From an uncultured Bacteroidales bacterium (lineage in GTDB: Bacteria; Bacteroidota; Bacteroidia; Bacteroidales; UBA4417), in NCBI GenBank assembly GCA_903879715.1, contig CAIRMR010000071.1, positions 1-64,000 of the forward strand: 64,000 bases of DNA. Reading direction: 5' to 3'. Of this stretch, positions 17,587 to 26,732 are shown piece after piece. The position numbers and the translations under genes were made by a program. The notes under the pieces are model-generated. The model made no database searches. It worked only from the letters and a program-made list of their open reading frames with translations, and was not told where the DNA came from. Within the stretch, counting starts at the first letter, position 1. Every line of letters begins with the position of its first letter.

Positions 17587-18045
17587 TTATTTTCCGAATC
17601 GGAGTATTTCATTTGATGCAACGTTATCATCGCGTAACCAGATTTCAGTTGCTGTAATTTTGTCAGTCAGCCATTTGTGACTCAGGTGATCCATTTGTTT
17701 GTTGCCTGTTATGTTGATTGTCAGCTTATTAAATTTGTCATCAGTAGCATCATTGCCACTGTCATCAGTGCTGGCGCTTCCCTGTGCCAGCGCCCAGGTG
17801 CCGGAAATTGAGGTATCAGTAAATACCGCAACTAACGTGCCATCCGTATTAAATTTAAATTTATAACCTGAATAATCCGAAGTTTCGTCAACTCCGCTAT
17901 CAGTGTATTGAGTAACAGTCCAATCACTTTGGGCAACCATATTTTTTTGGGTGGTAAGATCTGCGGCCGGATCGGAAGTAGAATCGTTTTTTGAACAGGA
18001 GGCAAATAATATTGCCAGGGCAGGAAGTAGGAATAATGCGTTCAT
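17587..18045 (-). CDS. lipocalin-like small lipoprotein
   Basis: A 152-residue protein when started at the Met at 18045, which places a lipobox (LAILFASC) at the right distance. A longer frame from 18195 has no sensible signal peptide. The body has WTVTQYTDSGVDETSDYSGY, FNTDGTLVAVF and SGTWAL, the pattern of a lipocalin-like eight-strand barrel common in Bacteroidota lipoproteins. Function unknown. It precedes the YceI gene, and both may handle hydrophobic ligands. Confidence 0.75.
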   Translation of the reverse strand: MNALFLLPALAILFASCSKNDSTSDPAADLTTQKNMVAQSDWTVTQYTDSGVDETSDYSGYKFKFNTDGTLVAVFTDTSISGTWALAQGSASTDDSGNDATDDKFNKLTINITGNKQMDHLSHKWLTDKITATEIWLRDDNVASNEILRFGK

Positions 18046-18338
18046 AATTTTTGTTTTAGATGTTAATTGTTTGATGAAGCAAAGTAACAACCAATATGAA
18101 AGGTGAAAAACTAAAGATGGATGAACCGGAATTTTTGCCAAACGAACTGGTAAAAACCGGTGTTCTATTGAAAAACCGAAAATTGAATATAACAACCTGC
18201 CAACCCGATTTAGCTAATTTCAATATGTAAGCCGAATATTCGAAACACGAATATTATAACTTTATCTGAAAGCTGTATGTAACAATAATTTAAACTGATG
18301 AATCAAAAACAGGTATCTGGATACTGCAAAAGCGAATT

Positions 18339-19118
18339 CTATTTCCCGGCAAGCCATTCCTTAAAATCGCCCGAGCGCTCGGTACTCGAAATGGATTCGA
18401 GTATGCATGGGGGATTCAGCGTGATTTTGATACGCGATTTGCTGTAGGAAATCATTTTTTCAATGGCATGATAGCTGATTACGAACTTGCGGTTAATCCT
18501 GAAAAACAATTCCGGGTCAACACGCATTTCCAGGTGATCTAACGTAAAATCAACGGGATAGGTTTTTCCCTCTTTCAGGGTCATGAATACTATTTTCTCA
18601 TCCGAATAAAAATAGGCAACATCTTTTATTTCAATGGCTTTAATAACTTCGCCATAGCGTACAATAAGTCTTTTCATATAATTGGGCTTGTGCAAACCCA
18701 GTGCCATTGCCAGTTTGCCAATATCCAGTTTGGCAATATCAATTTTTGTTTCGCCTTCTTTATGTTGTAGTTTATGGTACTTATTTAAACTTTCGGCCAG
18801 GTTTTCTTTATTGATCGGCTTCAGCAAATAGTCAATACTGTTTACCTTAAAGGCCTGTATAGCGTATTGGTCATAAGCTGTAGTGAAAATTACGGGGCAA
18901 TTCACTTCAATTTCCTCAAAAATACGGAAACTCAGTCCATCCGAAAGGTTAACATCCAGAAACATAAGGTCGGGCTCGCCATGCAATTCGAGCCATTTTA
19001 CCGTTTGCGAAATGCTTTCGTGTATAGCGAGCACTTCGATGGATGGATTTATCTCAATGAGCAATTTCTGCAGCCGGCGCGCGGTTGCTGATTCGTCTTC
19101 AATTATTAATACATTCAT
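18339..19118 (-). CDS. LytTR-family response regulator
   Basis: A 259-residue protein. The receiver domain (residues 1-120) has acidic residues ED at 7-8, the phospho-acceptor Asp55 in MFLDVNLSDG, Thr in FTTAYDQYA and Lys in YLLKPI. A linker leads to a C-terminal LytTR DNA-binding domain (IKDVAYFYSDEKIVFMTL, FFRINRKFVISYHAIEKM). Its ATG overlaps the sensor kinase stop by four bases, so the pair is translationally coupled. Target genes are unknown; the flanking YceI and lipoprotein genes are candidates. Confidence 0.93.
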   Translation of the reverse strand: MNVLIIEDESATARRLQKLLIEINPSIEVLAIHESISQTVKWLELHGEPDLMFLDVNLSDGLSFRIFEEIEVNCPVIFTTAYDQYAIQAFKVNSIDYLLKPINKENLAESLNKYHKLQHKEGETKIDIAKLDIGKLAMALGLHKPNYMKRLIVRYGEVIKAIEIKDVAYFYSDEKIVFMTLKEGKTYPVDFTLDHLEMRVDPELFFRINRKFVISYHAIEKMISYSKSRIKITLNPPCILESISSTERSGDFKEWLAGK

Positions 19119-22009
19119 TTTTCTGCGAATATTAAAGGTAATTGTATCGTAAACTGCTCGTTTTCAGATGAGATCTGAATTTCGCCAAACCCCAGTAATG
19201 CATAGCGTTTTTGGATGTTTGTTATCCCGATTCCAGTTGAAGGTTCTTTGTCTTTTTTGCGTTGCATATTGTTGGTAATAGTAATATGCTTATCATCAGT
19301 AAATATTTTCACTGAAAGGGGCAGTTCGGCTGATATTACATTGTGCTTTATAGCGTTTTCCACTAACATTTGTAAAACCATCGGCGGTATAAGTGAGTGG
19401 AGCATCTTTTCATTTACTGCTATTTCCAGATGAAGGTTTTGACCATAGCGTTGCTTTTGCAGGTAATAATAAGTATCGATGAGTTTGAGCTCTTCGTTTA
19501 ACGGAATTAAATCCTTCTCACGGTATTCGAGTATATTCCTGAAAAATTGCGATAGTTTTTCAACATATTCAATAGCCACTTCTTTATCTTCGTCAATAAT
19601 GGATATTAATGTACTGAAACTGTTGAACAGGAAGTGCGGATTAACCTGGCTCCTCAGTGTTTGGAGCTGGAACATCAATTTTTCGCGTTCGATTTCATCG
19701 CGTTGCTTCAGCCTTTTTTCCCGCATATCAATTATCAGATATACAACCAGAATAATGATAAATATCGATGCCAGGATAAACCAGGTGGATTTCCAGAAAG
19801 GCTTTTCGATAGTGAACGTATAGGATTTTACATCGTTAAGAGTAAAATTCCCTTTTATTGATGCTCTTACTTCAAAAGTGTATTTCCCGGGCGGTAGATT
19901 TGAGTAGGTTACCAGGTTGTTTCGGGTGTCGATCCAGTCGAGATCGAATCCCTTAAGCCTGATCTGGTATTTTACTAGTTCCGGCTCAATATACCAGAAA
20001 GCGTTGAAATGGAATGAGATATGATTCTGATTATACGAAAACTCGTGGATTCCGATGTAATTTTCCTTGCTCAGGAATACGGAAACCTTGTTCAGTTTCA
20101 GTGAGGGTTGCCGCTTAACTACATCTTCAGGAATCTGCAGCCTGATCAGCCCGTTTTGAGTTCCCAGCCATGCTGCACCGCTTCCTTCGAGGATGCAAAC
20201 GTTAAGGTCAGGATTTATTTCTGATAAACCAACGCCCTTACTGAAATATAAAAATGCATTCGTGCGGGTATCCAGGATATCAACCCCGTTGTTGTGAATA
20301 ATAAGTAAATGATGGTTTTTATCCGCCAGTAAACCTGTAATATGAATATCGCTTAATCCATTTTCAAGGGTATAGTTTTTCAGCGATTTCCCGTCGAAAC
20401 GATAAATCCCTGCATTTGCTGTACTGAACCAGATGTGGTTGTCACTATCTTCAGTTATTGAATAAACTATATTGCTTTTTAGTCCTTGCTTTTTATCGAA
20501 ACTGGTGAACTTACCTTTTTCAAGCACCGAAATACCTTTTCCGTCAGTGCCAAACCAAATCCTGTTTCGTGAATCGATGAAGACTGAATAAATATAGTTA
20601 TTGCCCGAGAAGTGCTGGTCGCCGTAATTGCTGAACGAAATTTTTGCGTTGTTGGTAAACGGATCACCTGAAATATTACAGTAATATGCTCCGCCAAGCG
20701 TTGCAAGCCATATTTGATTGCCTTTGCCGGTTAATGAAAGGATATTGCCGTTTGAAAGGCCGTCGCTTTCATTGAAGACTTTTGTTCGCCCGGATTTCGG
20801 ATCAATACAAAACAAACCGCTGCCAAAAGTTCCGGCCCAAATATATCCATGTTCATCCTCGTAAAGGCTGATGATATGTGTTTGTTTGTTTAAAGGTAAT
20901 TTTACAGCAATTGTTTGTTTGCTTTGCCGGTTGATAGTGAATAAGCCTTCATCGTTACTGAACCAGATATTTCCTTCACGGTTAAGAAGTAAACTATGAA
21001 TATTCTTTCCCGTTGTCTGCCCAAATTCTGCGTATTGAATCAAATCGTGTCCCAATGACAGGAGCAACTGGCTGCCCGAGGCAACCCAGTAGTTTCCCTG
21101 TGTGTCGGCATATAAATGGCTGATGCGTGATATGTCCAGGTTATCAGAAGTGTTATAAATCCCATTAATGTTACCTGTGGCTGTTTCAAGGCTGATAATT
21201 CCGTTTCGTTCAGAAGAAAGCCACAACCAGCCTTTACCGGTAACAATATCATTCACCGGACCGAACTGCCACTTTTCAGAAGCTCTGGGCACAGATACTT
21301 TTAACGTCTTTTGGTCAACCGCACATATTCCTGCATCCTGCATGCCGGCCCATACATTTGTACCATCAGTTTTAAGGCTAAGTACTATGTTATCCGGCAA
21401 TCCTTCGTTCGTAGTTATCTTCCGGACATTTTTTTTACCACTCGCAATGTTGCATATAGAAATTCCACCATCCGTCGCTGTCCATATTCTGCCTTCATCG
21501 TCGGCAATAACCGTATAGCAGTAATTGTCAGTTAACCCATCATCAGAATTAATATTATAAATGTGTTTTCCGTTGTAATAATAAACGCCTTCGCCATAAG
21601 TTGAAAACCATAAGTTTCCTGATTTATCAGATGCAAATCCCGTAATTGCTACCTTAGGATTGCCTTCCTCAGGATTAAATAACCGCAAACTGTCGCTGTC
21701 CAATTGGTAGATGTTGCCATTACGCGTTCCTATCCACAAAACCTTTTCGGTGTCCATAAATAAAGCTGAAACCTGCAAAGGCGCCTGTTTCTCAATTCCA
21801 TGAAAGAAGACAAAATCATTTCCATCGAACTGGTAAAGTCCTTTGCCGGTACCAATCCACATATAACTGTTATCCCCCTGGTACAGGCATGTGACAGAGG
21901 TTTGTTGCATTTCATCCGGCATCCTGAAGCTTCTGAAATATGCTTTCTGCCCGGAAACACCGGTAACAAGCATAAAAAAGGCAAACAGTAGGAGTAGGGC
22001 TTTTATCAT
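19115..22009 (-). CDS. Reg_prop/Y_Y_Y sensor with LytS-type histidine kinase
   Basis: A 964-residue protein with a signal peptide (ending at about GVSGQ). Residues 30-640 are Reg_prop propeller repeats of the pattern D..G.lW.GT..G (IWFGTDGKGISVLEKG, HIWFSTANAGIYRFDG). A Y_Y_Y domain follows (LPPGKYTFEVRAS), then one membrane helix at about 735-758. The cytoplasmic LytS-type kinase has His792 in QVNPHFLFNS, an N-box VENAIKHN and a G-box GIGITNIQKR. The periplasmic part is like that of hybrid two-component sensors of glycan loci, but here the output is a separate LytTR regulator. Confidence 0.93.
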   Translation of the reverse strand: MIKALLLLFAFFMLVTGVSGQKAYFRSFRMPDEMQQTSVTCLYQGDNSYMWIGTGKGLYQFDGNDFVFFHGIEKQAPLQVSALFMDTEKVLWIGTRNGNIYQLDSDSLRLFNPEEGNPKVAITGFASDKSGNLWFSTYGEGVYYYNGKHIYNINSDDGLTDNYCYTVIADDEGRIWTATDGGISICNIASGKKNVRKITTNEGLPDNIVLSLKTDGTNVWAGMQDAGICAVDQKTLKVSVPRASEKWQFGPVNDIVTGKGWLWLSSERNGIISLETATGNINGIYNTSDNLDISRISHLYADTQGNYWVASGSQLLLSLGHDLIQYAEFGQTTGKNIHSLLLNREGNIWFSNDEGLFTINRQSKQTIAVKLPLNKQTHIISLYEDEHGYIWAGTFGSGLFCIDPKSGRTKVFNESDGLSNGNILSLTGKGNQIWLATLGGAYYCNISGDPFTNNAKISFSNYGDQHFSGNNYIYSVFIDSRNRIWFGTDGKGISVLEKGKFTSFDKKQGLKSNIVYSITEDSDNHIWFSTANAGIYRFDGKSLKNYTLENGLSDIHITGLLADKNHHLLIIHNNGVDILDTRTNAFLYFSKGVGLSEINPDLNVCILEGSGAAWLGTQNGLIRLQIPEDVVKRQPSLKLNKVSVFLSKENYIGIHEFSYNQNHISFHFNAFWYIEPELVKYQIRLKGFDLDWIDTRNNLVTYSNLPPGKYTFEVRASIKGNFTLNDVKSYTFTIEKPFWKSTWFILASIFIIILVVYLIIDMREKRLKQRDEIEREKLMFQLQTLRSQVNPHFLFNSFSTLISIIDEDKEVAIEYVEKLSQFFRNILEYREKDLIPLNEELKLIDTYYYLQKQRYGQNLHLEIAVNEKMLHSLIPPMVLQMLVENAIKHNVISAELPLSVKIFTDDKHITITNNMQRKKDKEPSTGIGITNIQKRYALLGFGEIQISSENEQFTIQLPLIFAEK

Positions 22010-22129
22010 TGTGGACTTTCTGTGTTCTTAGCTCTTTTCTTGGTAATTAAGTTTTGCAGTAGTTTCACTAATAATATGGGTCAATATAGGGGAAAGCTTT
22101 TCAGATGTAAATCCAAAGCATATTATAAA

Positions 22130-22684
22130 TTACTTTTTATTTTCAAACTCTACGGTTACATCAACTTTTATCTCCTCTGCGATTTTTTGAAAAACCACTT
22201 TCGGAATTGTAATATTATGATCCTTCAGTAAAACGGTGAACGCAGTTTCAGCATAAATCACACCTTCCAAAATTCGCAGCTGGATTTTAATAATGCGTTC
22301 CTGCTCAACTCCGTGTAAGTTTAACTTCCCTTTTGCCCGAACGGTATAAATACCATTCTTTAACAAATCAAGTTGTTCAATAATTTTACCTTCAAATGTT
22401 GAAACAGGGTAGGCTTTAGCCTCAATATAGTTTTCGTAGAAATGTTCCTGTTGCAGAGGGCTGTTAAATCCCTTAAATGATTCGGTAGGAATAGAAAATG
22501 CAAAAGTCCGTTTATCAGCGTCGATTACACCCTGAAGCTTTGCCGATGAAGCTTTTATAAGCTCAAGCGGGGCGTCCGACAAAAAGGAAACCTTACTTTT
22601 CCTGGCACGCAATACATTTTGCTGGGCATGAGTTTCACCAGTTACCAGGAACAGCAAAATAATTCCGATCAGGACTTTTATCAT
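22130..22684 (-). CDS. YceI-family secreted protein (copy 2)
   Basis: A 184-residue protein from the Met at 22684; the longer frame to 22813 adds 43 residues without signal features. A signal peptide ends at about GETHAQQ. The barrel (KSKVSFLSDAPLELIKASSA, FKGFNSPLQQEHFYENYIE, GKLNLHGVEQERIIKIQL) parallels the copy at 16996-17550 residue for residue in layout, including the end HNITIPKVVFQKIAEEIKVD. The two copies flank the two-component system, so the ligand and the sensor may be connected. A divergent MFS gene lies upstream. Confidence 0.88.
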   Translation of the reverse strand: MIKVLIGIILLFLVTGETHAQQNVLRARKSKVSFLSDAPLELIKASSAKLQGVIDADKRTFAFSIPTESFKGFNSPLQQEHFYENYIEAKAYPVSTFEGKIIEQLDLLKNGIYTVRAKGKLNLHGVEQERIIKIQLRILEGVIYAETAFTVLLKDHNITIPKVVFQKIAEEIKVDVTVEFENKK

Positions 22685-22789
22685 TCTTTTATTGTTTAGT
22701 AAACAAACTAAAAACAAACGATTTTGTTTATTCTTTGACGTGAGCAATTCAGTTTTTAAGCCATCATTTCCAGTTGTAAAGTATTCGCA

Positions 22790-22797
22790 CAAAGGTA
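22790..22797 (-). promoter_or_regulatory. -7 box (TACCTTTG) for YceI copy 2
   Basis: The minus strand reads TACCTTTG 105 bases upstream of the YceI start, back to back with a plus-strand box at 22823-22830. Confidence 0.4.
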
Positions 22798-22822
22798 CAC
22801 TGCCGCCCGACAAATGAATTAT

Positions 22823-22830
22823 TATCTTTG
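22823..22830 (+). promoter_or_regulatory. -7 box (TATCTTTG) for MFS gene
   Basis: TATCTTTG lies 77 bases upstream of the MFS start. It forms a divergent pair with the box at 22790-22797. Confidence 0.4.
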
Positions 22831-22907
22831 TTGCCTTAATCCAATGCCACCAGAATAGTTAACATTCACAAATATACATTTAATCTGACGATTCGAAACA
22901 AGCCAGG

Positions 22908-24089
22908 ATGTCTCAAACAAACAACTCAATTTTCAAAGGTAATTTTGTACTGGTATTTTTGGCCAGTTTACTGGTTTTTACAGCATTTTATATCATGCTG
23001 CCAACACTTCCCGTTTTTCTGACACGGCAACTGCACATTGACGAAGGGCAAACCGGTCTTATCCTGGCCGTGTATACCCTGGCAGCTTTACTTATCAGGC
23101 CTTTTACAGGTTTTTTAATCGACAGGTATGGACGTAAAGTGTTTTACATCCCTTCATTATTTCTTTTTGCCGCTATATTTGTTGGCTATCCTCTTGCAGG
23201 GGCTTTTGCTTTAATTCTTATTGTCCGTTTTGCGCATGGATTGGTATGGGGTGTTGCTACCACAACAGGAAGTACTCTTATAGTAGATATTGTTCCTGCT
23301 GAACGACGCGGTGAAGGTATTGGTTTGTATGGCCTTGCCATGACAATCCCAATGGCCATGGGTCCGTTTACTGGTCTGCAACTCACTCAGAATAATAACT
23401 ATACACTTATGTTTTTATTTGCCGGAGCCCTGGCTTTTGCAGGATTTTTGCTCACCTTGTTCATTAAATACCCCGTGGTTCCCCTTGCGGGCAAAACAAC
23501 ATTTTCATTTCGCAACCTGCTGGAATCATCATCTTTACCTGTTACGTTAAACCTGCTGCTTATAAATATCAGTTACGGAGGACTGGTTTCGTTTGTTTCG
23601 CTGTATGCGTTGAAAACAGGGATAGGAAATACCGGCCTGTTTTTTATTGTTTTTGCAAGCGGAATAGCGTTGGCCCGTATTTATATGGGAAAGATTTTCG
23701 ACCGTCATGGTCCGAAAGCACTTTCGGTTACAGGTATTCTTTTACTTGCAATCGGAAACCTAATACTTGGGCTCATAATTAATACAAGCGGCTTTATGAT
23801 TGCAGGATTCCTTTTAGGGATAGGAAGCGGTGTTGTCTTTCCCACGTTTCAGGCCATGGTAAACAATCTTGTTCCGGCGCAACGTCGTGGCGCAGCCAAC
23901 TCCACGCTTTTCTCAGGCCTTGATCTGGGTATCGGGCTGGGAATGTTAATCACAGGATTCCTTGCACATGCCATCGGTCTGCCTCATACATATCTTATAT
24001 TTGGAGGTTTGAATGTACTTGCGCTTTTATATTTTCTCTTCATTTCCCTGGCACATTATCAGAAGTTGCTCCTAAAAGGAATCCGCTAA
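22908..24089 (+). CDS. MFS transporter
   Basis: A 393-residue membrane protein with about 12 helices. The loop 2-3 signature is RPFTGFLIDRYGRKVFY, and it recurs in the second half as ARIYMGKIFDRHGPKAL, the normal MFS duplication. The loop between helices 4 and 5 has VPAERRGEGIGLYGL, and the symmetric position has VPAQRRGAANSTLFSG, as in drug or sugar efflux-type MFS proteins. Substrate unknown. It is divergent from the YceI gene. Confidence 0.9.
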   Translation: MSQTNNSIFKGNFVLVFLASLLVFTAFYIMLPTLPVFLTRQLHIDEGQTGLILAVYTLAALLIRPFTGFLIDRYGRKVFYIPSLFLFAAIFVGYPLAGAFALILIVRFAHGLVWGVATTTGSTLIVDIVPAERRGEGIGLYGLAMTIPMAMGPFTGLQLTQNNNYTLMFLFAGALAFAGFLLTLFIKYPVVPLAGKTTFSFRNLLESSSLPVTLNLLLINISYGGLVSFVSLYALKTGIGNTGLFFIVFASGIALARIYMGKIFDRHGPKALSVTGILLLAIGNLILGLIINTSGFMIAGFLLGIGSGVVFPTFQAMVNNLVPAQRRGAANSTLFSGLDLGIGLGMLITGFLAHAIGLPHTYLIFGGLNVLALLYFLFISLAHYQKLLLKGIR

Positions 24090-24283
24090 AGCAATTATAT
24101 TAAACCGTGCTAAGTGCATACTGTGAAAACAGTTTCCACAAAGGATTTTGTAGCTTAAGGGCTGTAATAATTTCAGTTTCCTGTTAAAGAGAGGATGGTT
24201 TCAGAATAATAATCTTTTAAGCATTGTTTGTAAATATATTTTGTAACTTCGCGCTCCGTTAAGGATAAAAAAACGGGTAGTTT

Positions 24284-24291
24284 TATATTTG
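24284..24291 (+). promoter_or_regulatory. -7 box (TATATTTG) for tRNA-Ser
   Basis: TATATTTG ends nine bases before the mature tRNA 5' end, so transcription would start at or just before the first tRNA base. Confidence 0.55.
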
Positions 24292-24300
24292 AAATTAACT

Positions 24301-24389
24301 GGAGAGGTGGCCGAGTTGGTCGATGGCGCACGCCTGGAAAGTGTGTATACCCCAAAAGGGTATCATGGGTTCGAATCCCATCCTCTCCG
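24301..24389 (+). tRNA. tRNA-Ser (anticodon GGA)
   Basis: An 89-base tRNA with the long variable arm of serine tRNAs. The acceptor GGAGAGG pairs with CCTCTCC, discriminator G. The anticodon stem CACGC/GTGTG encloses loop CTGGAAA, giving anticodon GGA (reads TCC/TCT). The variable arm is TACCCCAAAAGGGTA and the T arm GGGTTCGAATCCC. CCA is not encoded. Confidence 0.95.
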
Positions 24390-24451
24390 CTTATTTTTTT
24401 TTCACTCTGGATTGATCAATTCCCTGAAATCAAAATCCATACTCCGGCTTT

Positions 24452-25279
24452 ATGAAAAAAGTTATTGCTTTCGTGTCATTAGCATTACTGCTGACTATCG
24501 GATTCCCCAATTTTGTGTTCGCTCAAAATAAAGTTGCAACTACCGATTCGAATGCCGCGGCACAGGTTGATACGGCTACACAGCTTGATAATGCTGATGC
24601 TCAGGTATCAGAAGCTGATGAGGCACCTTTTGAAGAAACACAATCCTTTCACCAGGTTCTGAAGAATAAATTTATTGAAGGCGGTCCGGGTTGGATGGCG
24701 CCTATTTTGCTTTGCCTTATTATTGGTTTGGGTCTCTGCATCGAAAGAGTTATCTATTTAAACCTTTCGACAACCAATACAACCAAATTGCTTGATAAAG
24801 TTGAAAGTGAACTTCAGGCTAACGGTATAAGTGCTGCTAAAGAAGTTTGTAAAAATACCCGTGGTCCGGTGGCTTCTATCTTTTTCCAGGGATTAGACAG
24901 GTATAACGAAGGCCTTGATATAGTTGAAAAATCAATAATTTCCTACGGCGGTGTTATGATGGCACGCCTGGAGACAAACCTTTCGTGGATAACACTTTTT
25001 ATCGCTCTGGCGCCTATGCTGGGATTCCTTGGAACTGTTGTTGGTATGGTTCAGGCCTTTGACGCTATTGAAGTGGCGGGTGATATTTCGCCAACGGTTG
25101 TAGCCGGAGGTATGAAAGTTGCTCTTCTCACAACGGTATTTGGTCTGATCGTAGCAATCATACTGCAGGTTATTTATAACTACCTGGTTTCTAAAGTTGA
25201 ATCCATTGTAAACACCATGGAAGATTCCGCGATCAGTTTTATGGATATACTGGTTAAAAACAAAAACGCTAAAAGCTAG
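24452..25279 (+). CDS. exbB: ExbB/TolQ/MotA-type proton channel
   Basis: A 275-residue inner-membrane protein. It begins with a cleavable-looking signal (FPNFVFAQ) and an acidic linker, as in many Bacteroidota ExbB proteins. Three transmembrane segments follow, at about residues 77-97, 175-197 and 218-240. The family signature LAPMLGFLGTVVGMVQAF forms the second helix, and the third helix contains VVAGGMKVALLTTVFGLIV. With ExbD and TonB it harvests the proton gradient to drive SusC-type receptors. It heads a four-gene operon. Confidence 0.93.
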   Translation: MKKVIAFVSLALLLTIGFPNFVFAQNKVATTDSNAAAQVDTATQLDNADAQVSEADEAPFEETQSFHQVLKNKFIEGGPGWMAPILLCLIIGLGLCIERVIYLNLSTTNTTKLLDKVESELQANGISAAKEVCKNTRGPVASIFFQGLDRYNEGLDIVEKSIISYGGVMMARLETNLSWITLFIALAPMLGFLGTVVGMVQAFDAIEVAGDISPTVVAGGMKVALLTTVFGLIVAIILQVIYNYLVSKVESIVNTMEDSAISFMDILVKNKNAKS

Positions 25280-25284
25280 TCACT

Positions 25285-25614
25285 ATGGATACTCTGATCA
25301 ATATTGGTCTGATTGTGGCTTATATTATGCTTTTTGCGGCCATTGCCGGACTGGTGATATTCCCGCTAATTTCTTTGATACGGGGAAACTTAAAGAATCC
25401 AAAAGGTGTTTTGATAAGCATTGCCATTCTTGCCGGTATAATTTTGCTGGCATACGTTGTTTCCCCTGCCCAACAAGGTGAGTTTTATACCAAAATGAAT
25501 ATATCGGCCCAGGCTTCCAAACTTATCGGGGCCGGCCTTTTAAGTACTTACTTTATAGCTGCTGCTTTTATTCTGATAACGTTGTACACTATTGCAATAA
25601 AATGGTTTAGATAG
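25285..25614 (+). CDS. small three-helix membrane protein of the exbBD operon
   Basis: A 109-residue hydrophobic protein with three predicted helices (about residues 6-28, 44-62 and 84-104) and a short polar loop (YTKMNISAQASKLIG). It starts six bases after exbB and ends 20 bases before exbD. Proteins of this size commonly sit at this place in Bacteroidota TonB-energising operons. Its role is unknown; a scaffold or regulator of the ExbBD motor is a reasonable guess. Confidence 0.8.
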   Translation: MDTLINIGLIVAYIMLFAAIAGLVIFPLISLIRGNLKNPKGVLISIAILAGIILLAYVVSPAQQGEFYTKMNISAQASKLIGAGLLSTYFIAAAFILITLYTIAIKWFR

Positions 25615-25633
25615 AATAGTAATCTTTGTTGTT

Positions 25634-26206
25634 ATGCTAAAACGTACACCGGAACTAAATACGGCATCCATGGCAGATATTTCATTTCTGTTGCTTACCT
25701 TCTTCCTTCTCACTTCATCCATTGACACTGACCAGGGGATTACCAGGAAACTGCCTCCGCCACAGCCAAAAGACCAGAAAGCGATTGATATCAAAGACCG
25801 TAACGTTTTAAAGGTACTAGTCAACAAGAGTGATAATCTTCTAGTGCAAGGTAAGCCTATTAATATCAGGGAGCTTAAAGAGGCTGCGAAATTGTTTCTG
25901 GCCAATCCTGGCCGCAGGGTAGATTATCCTGAAATGGAAGAAAAAACAATACCGGGACTCGGTAAAATTTCGGTATCAAAAGGTGTTATTTCGCTGAAAA
26001 ATGATCGCGGCACTTCATACGAGACCTATATTCAGGTTCAGAATGAACTGACAGCCGCTATCAACGAACTTCGTAACGAACTGTCGAAACAAAAATTTGG
26101 TGTTGCGTTTAAAGACCTGAAAAACCCAGGGTACATTGATGCCATTTCGAAAGCAGTACCTGTTTCGATTTCTGAAGCTGAACCTGAAAATATCGGAGGG
26201 AACTAA
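25634..26206 (+). CDS. exbD: ExbD/TolR-family protein (first copy)
   Basis: A 190-residue protein with a short cytoplasmic N-terminus (KRTPELNTASMADISFL), one transmembrane helix at about 12-32 carrying the essential Asp, and a periplasmic domain. The usual ExbD periplasmic fold ends with ELRNELSKQKFGVAF. The periplasmic domain is longer than in the second copy, with a low-complexity insertion. A membrane-bound heterodimer with the second ExbD is likely. Confidence 0.92.
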   Translation: MLKRTPELNTASMADISFLLLTFFLLTSSIDTDQGITRKLPPPQPKDQKAIDIKDRNVLKVLVNKSDNLLVQGKPINIRELKEAAKLFLANPGRRVDYPEMEEKTIPGLGKISVSKGVISLKNDRGTSYETYIQVQNELTAAINELRNELSKQKFGVAFKDLKNPGYIDAISKAVPVSISEAEPENIGGN

Positions 26207-26207
26207 T

Positions 26208-26678
26208 ATGGCCCGATTTAAAAAAGCTGGCGGTAGGACTGTTCCCGGTATCAATACCGGCTCAATGTCAGATATTATTTTCATGTTCCTCTTCTTCTTC
26301 ATGGTTATAACAACTATTCGAAGTTCAAGCCTTCTGGTAAAGATCGCGCCACCTAAAGCAAGCGAAGTACAGAAACTGGAAAAAAAATCGCTGGTCAGCT
26401 TCATTTATATAGGCAAACCCATCAAAGCTTCATTAGGAACCGAATCACGTATACAGCTTAATGATTCATACGCAACTGTGGGCTCCATACAGGCATTTGT
26501 CGTGGCCGAAAGGCAGTCGCGTAACGAATTCGATCGTAAAGTTTTAACCACCTCACTTAAAGTAGATGCCGAAACAAAAATGGGTATTGTTACTGATGTG
26601 AAACAAGAACTTCGTAAAGCAGGGGCTTATAAAATCAATTACTCAACCCACAAAAGAGATGCTTTTACAACGCGATAA
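26208..26678 (+). CDS. exbD: ExbD/TolR-family protein (second copy)
   Basis: A 156-residue protein. The start at 26208 follows the previous stop by one base; a longer frame from 26136 only reads into the preceding gene. N-terminal GINTGSMSDIIFMFLFFFMV holds the transmembrane helix with the conserved Asp. The periplasmic end has SLKVDAETKMGIVTDVKQEL. Two unlike exbD genes in tandem are normal in this phylum. A terminator follows at 26706. Confidence 0.93.
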   Translation: MARFKKAGGRTVPGINTGSMSDIIFMFLFFFMVITTIRSSSLLVKIAPPKASEVQKLEKKSLVSFIYIGKPIKASLGTESRIQLNDSYATVGSIQAFVVAERQSRNEFDRKVLTTSLKVDAETKMGIVTDVKQELRKAGAYKINYSTHKRDAFTTR

Positions 26679-26705
26679 GAGCTGAATCTTACTTGTATCC
26701 TTTTG

Positions 26706-26732
26706 AGATCGTATTTTAGCGATCTTTTTTTG
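26706..26732 (+). terminator. terminator of exbBD operon
   Basis: AGATCG (26706-26711) and CGATCT (26720-26725) form a six-base stem followed by a run of seven T. Confidence 0.75.

Noticed and set aside
26136-26207. Upstream extension of the second exbD
   Set aside because: The extra 24 codons lie in the previous exbD gene in another frame. The start at 26208 follows that gene's stop by one base and gives the normal family N-terminus.
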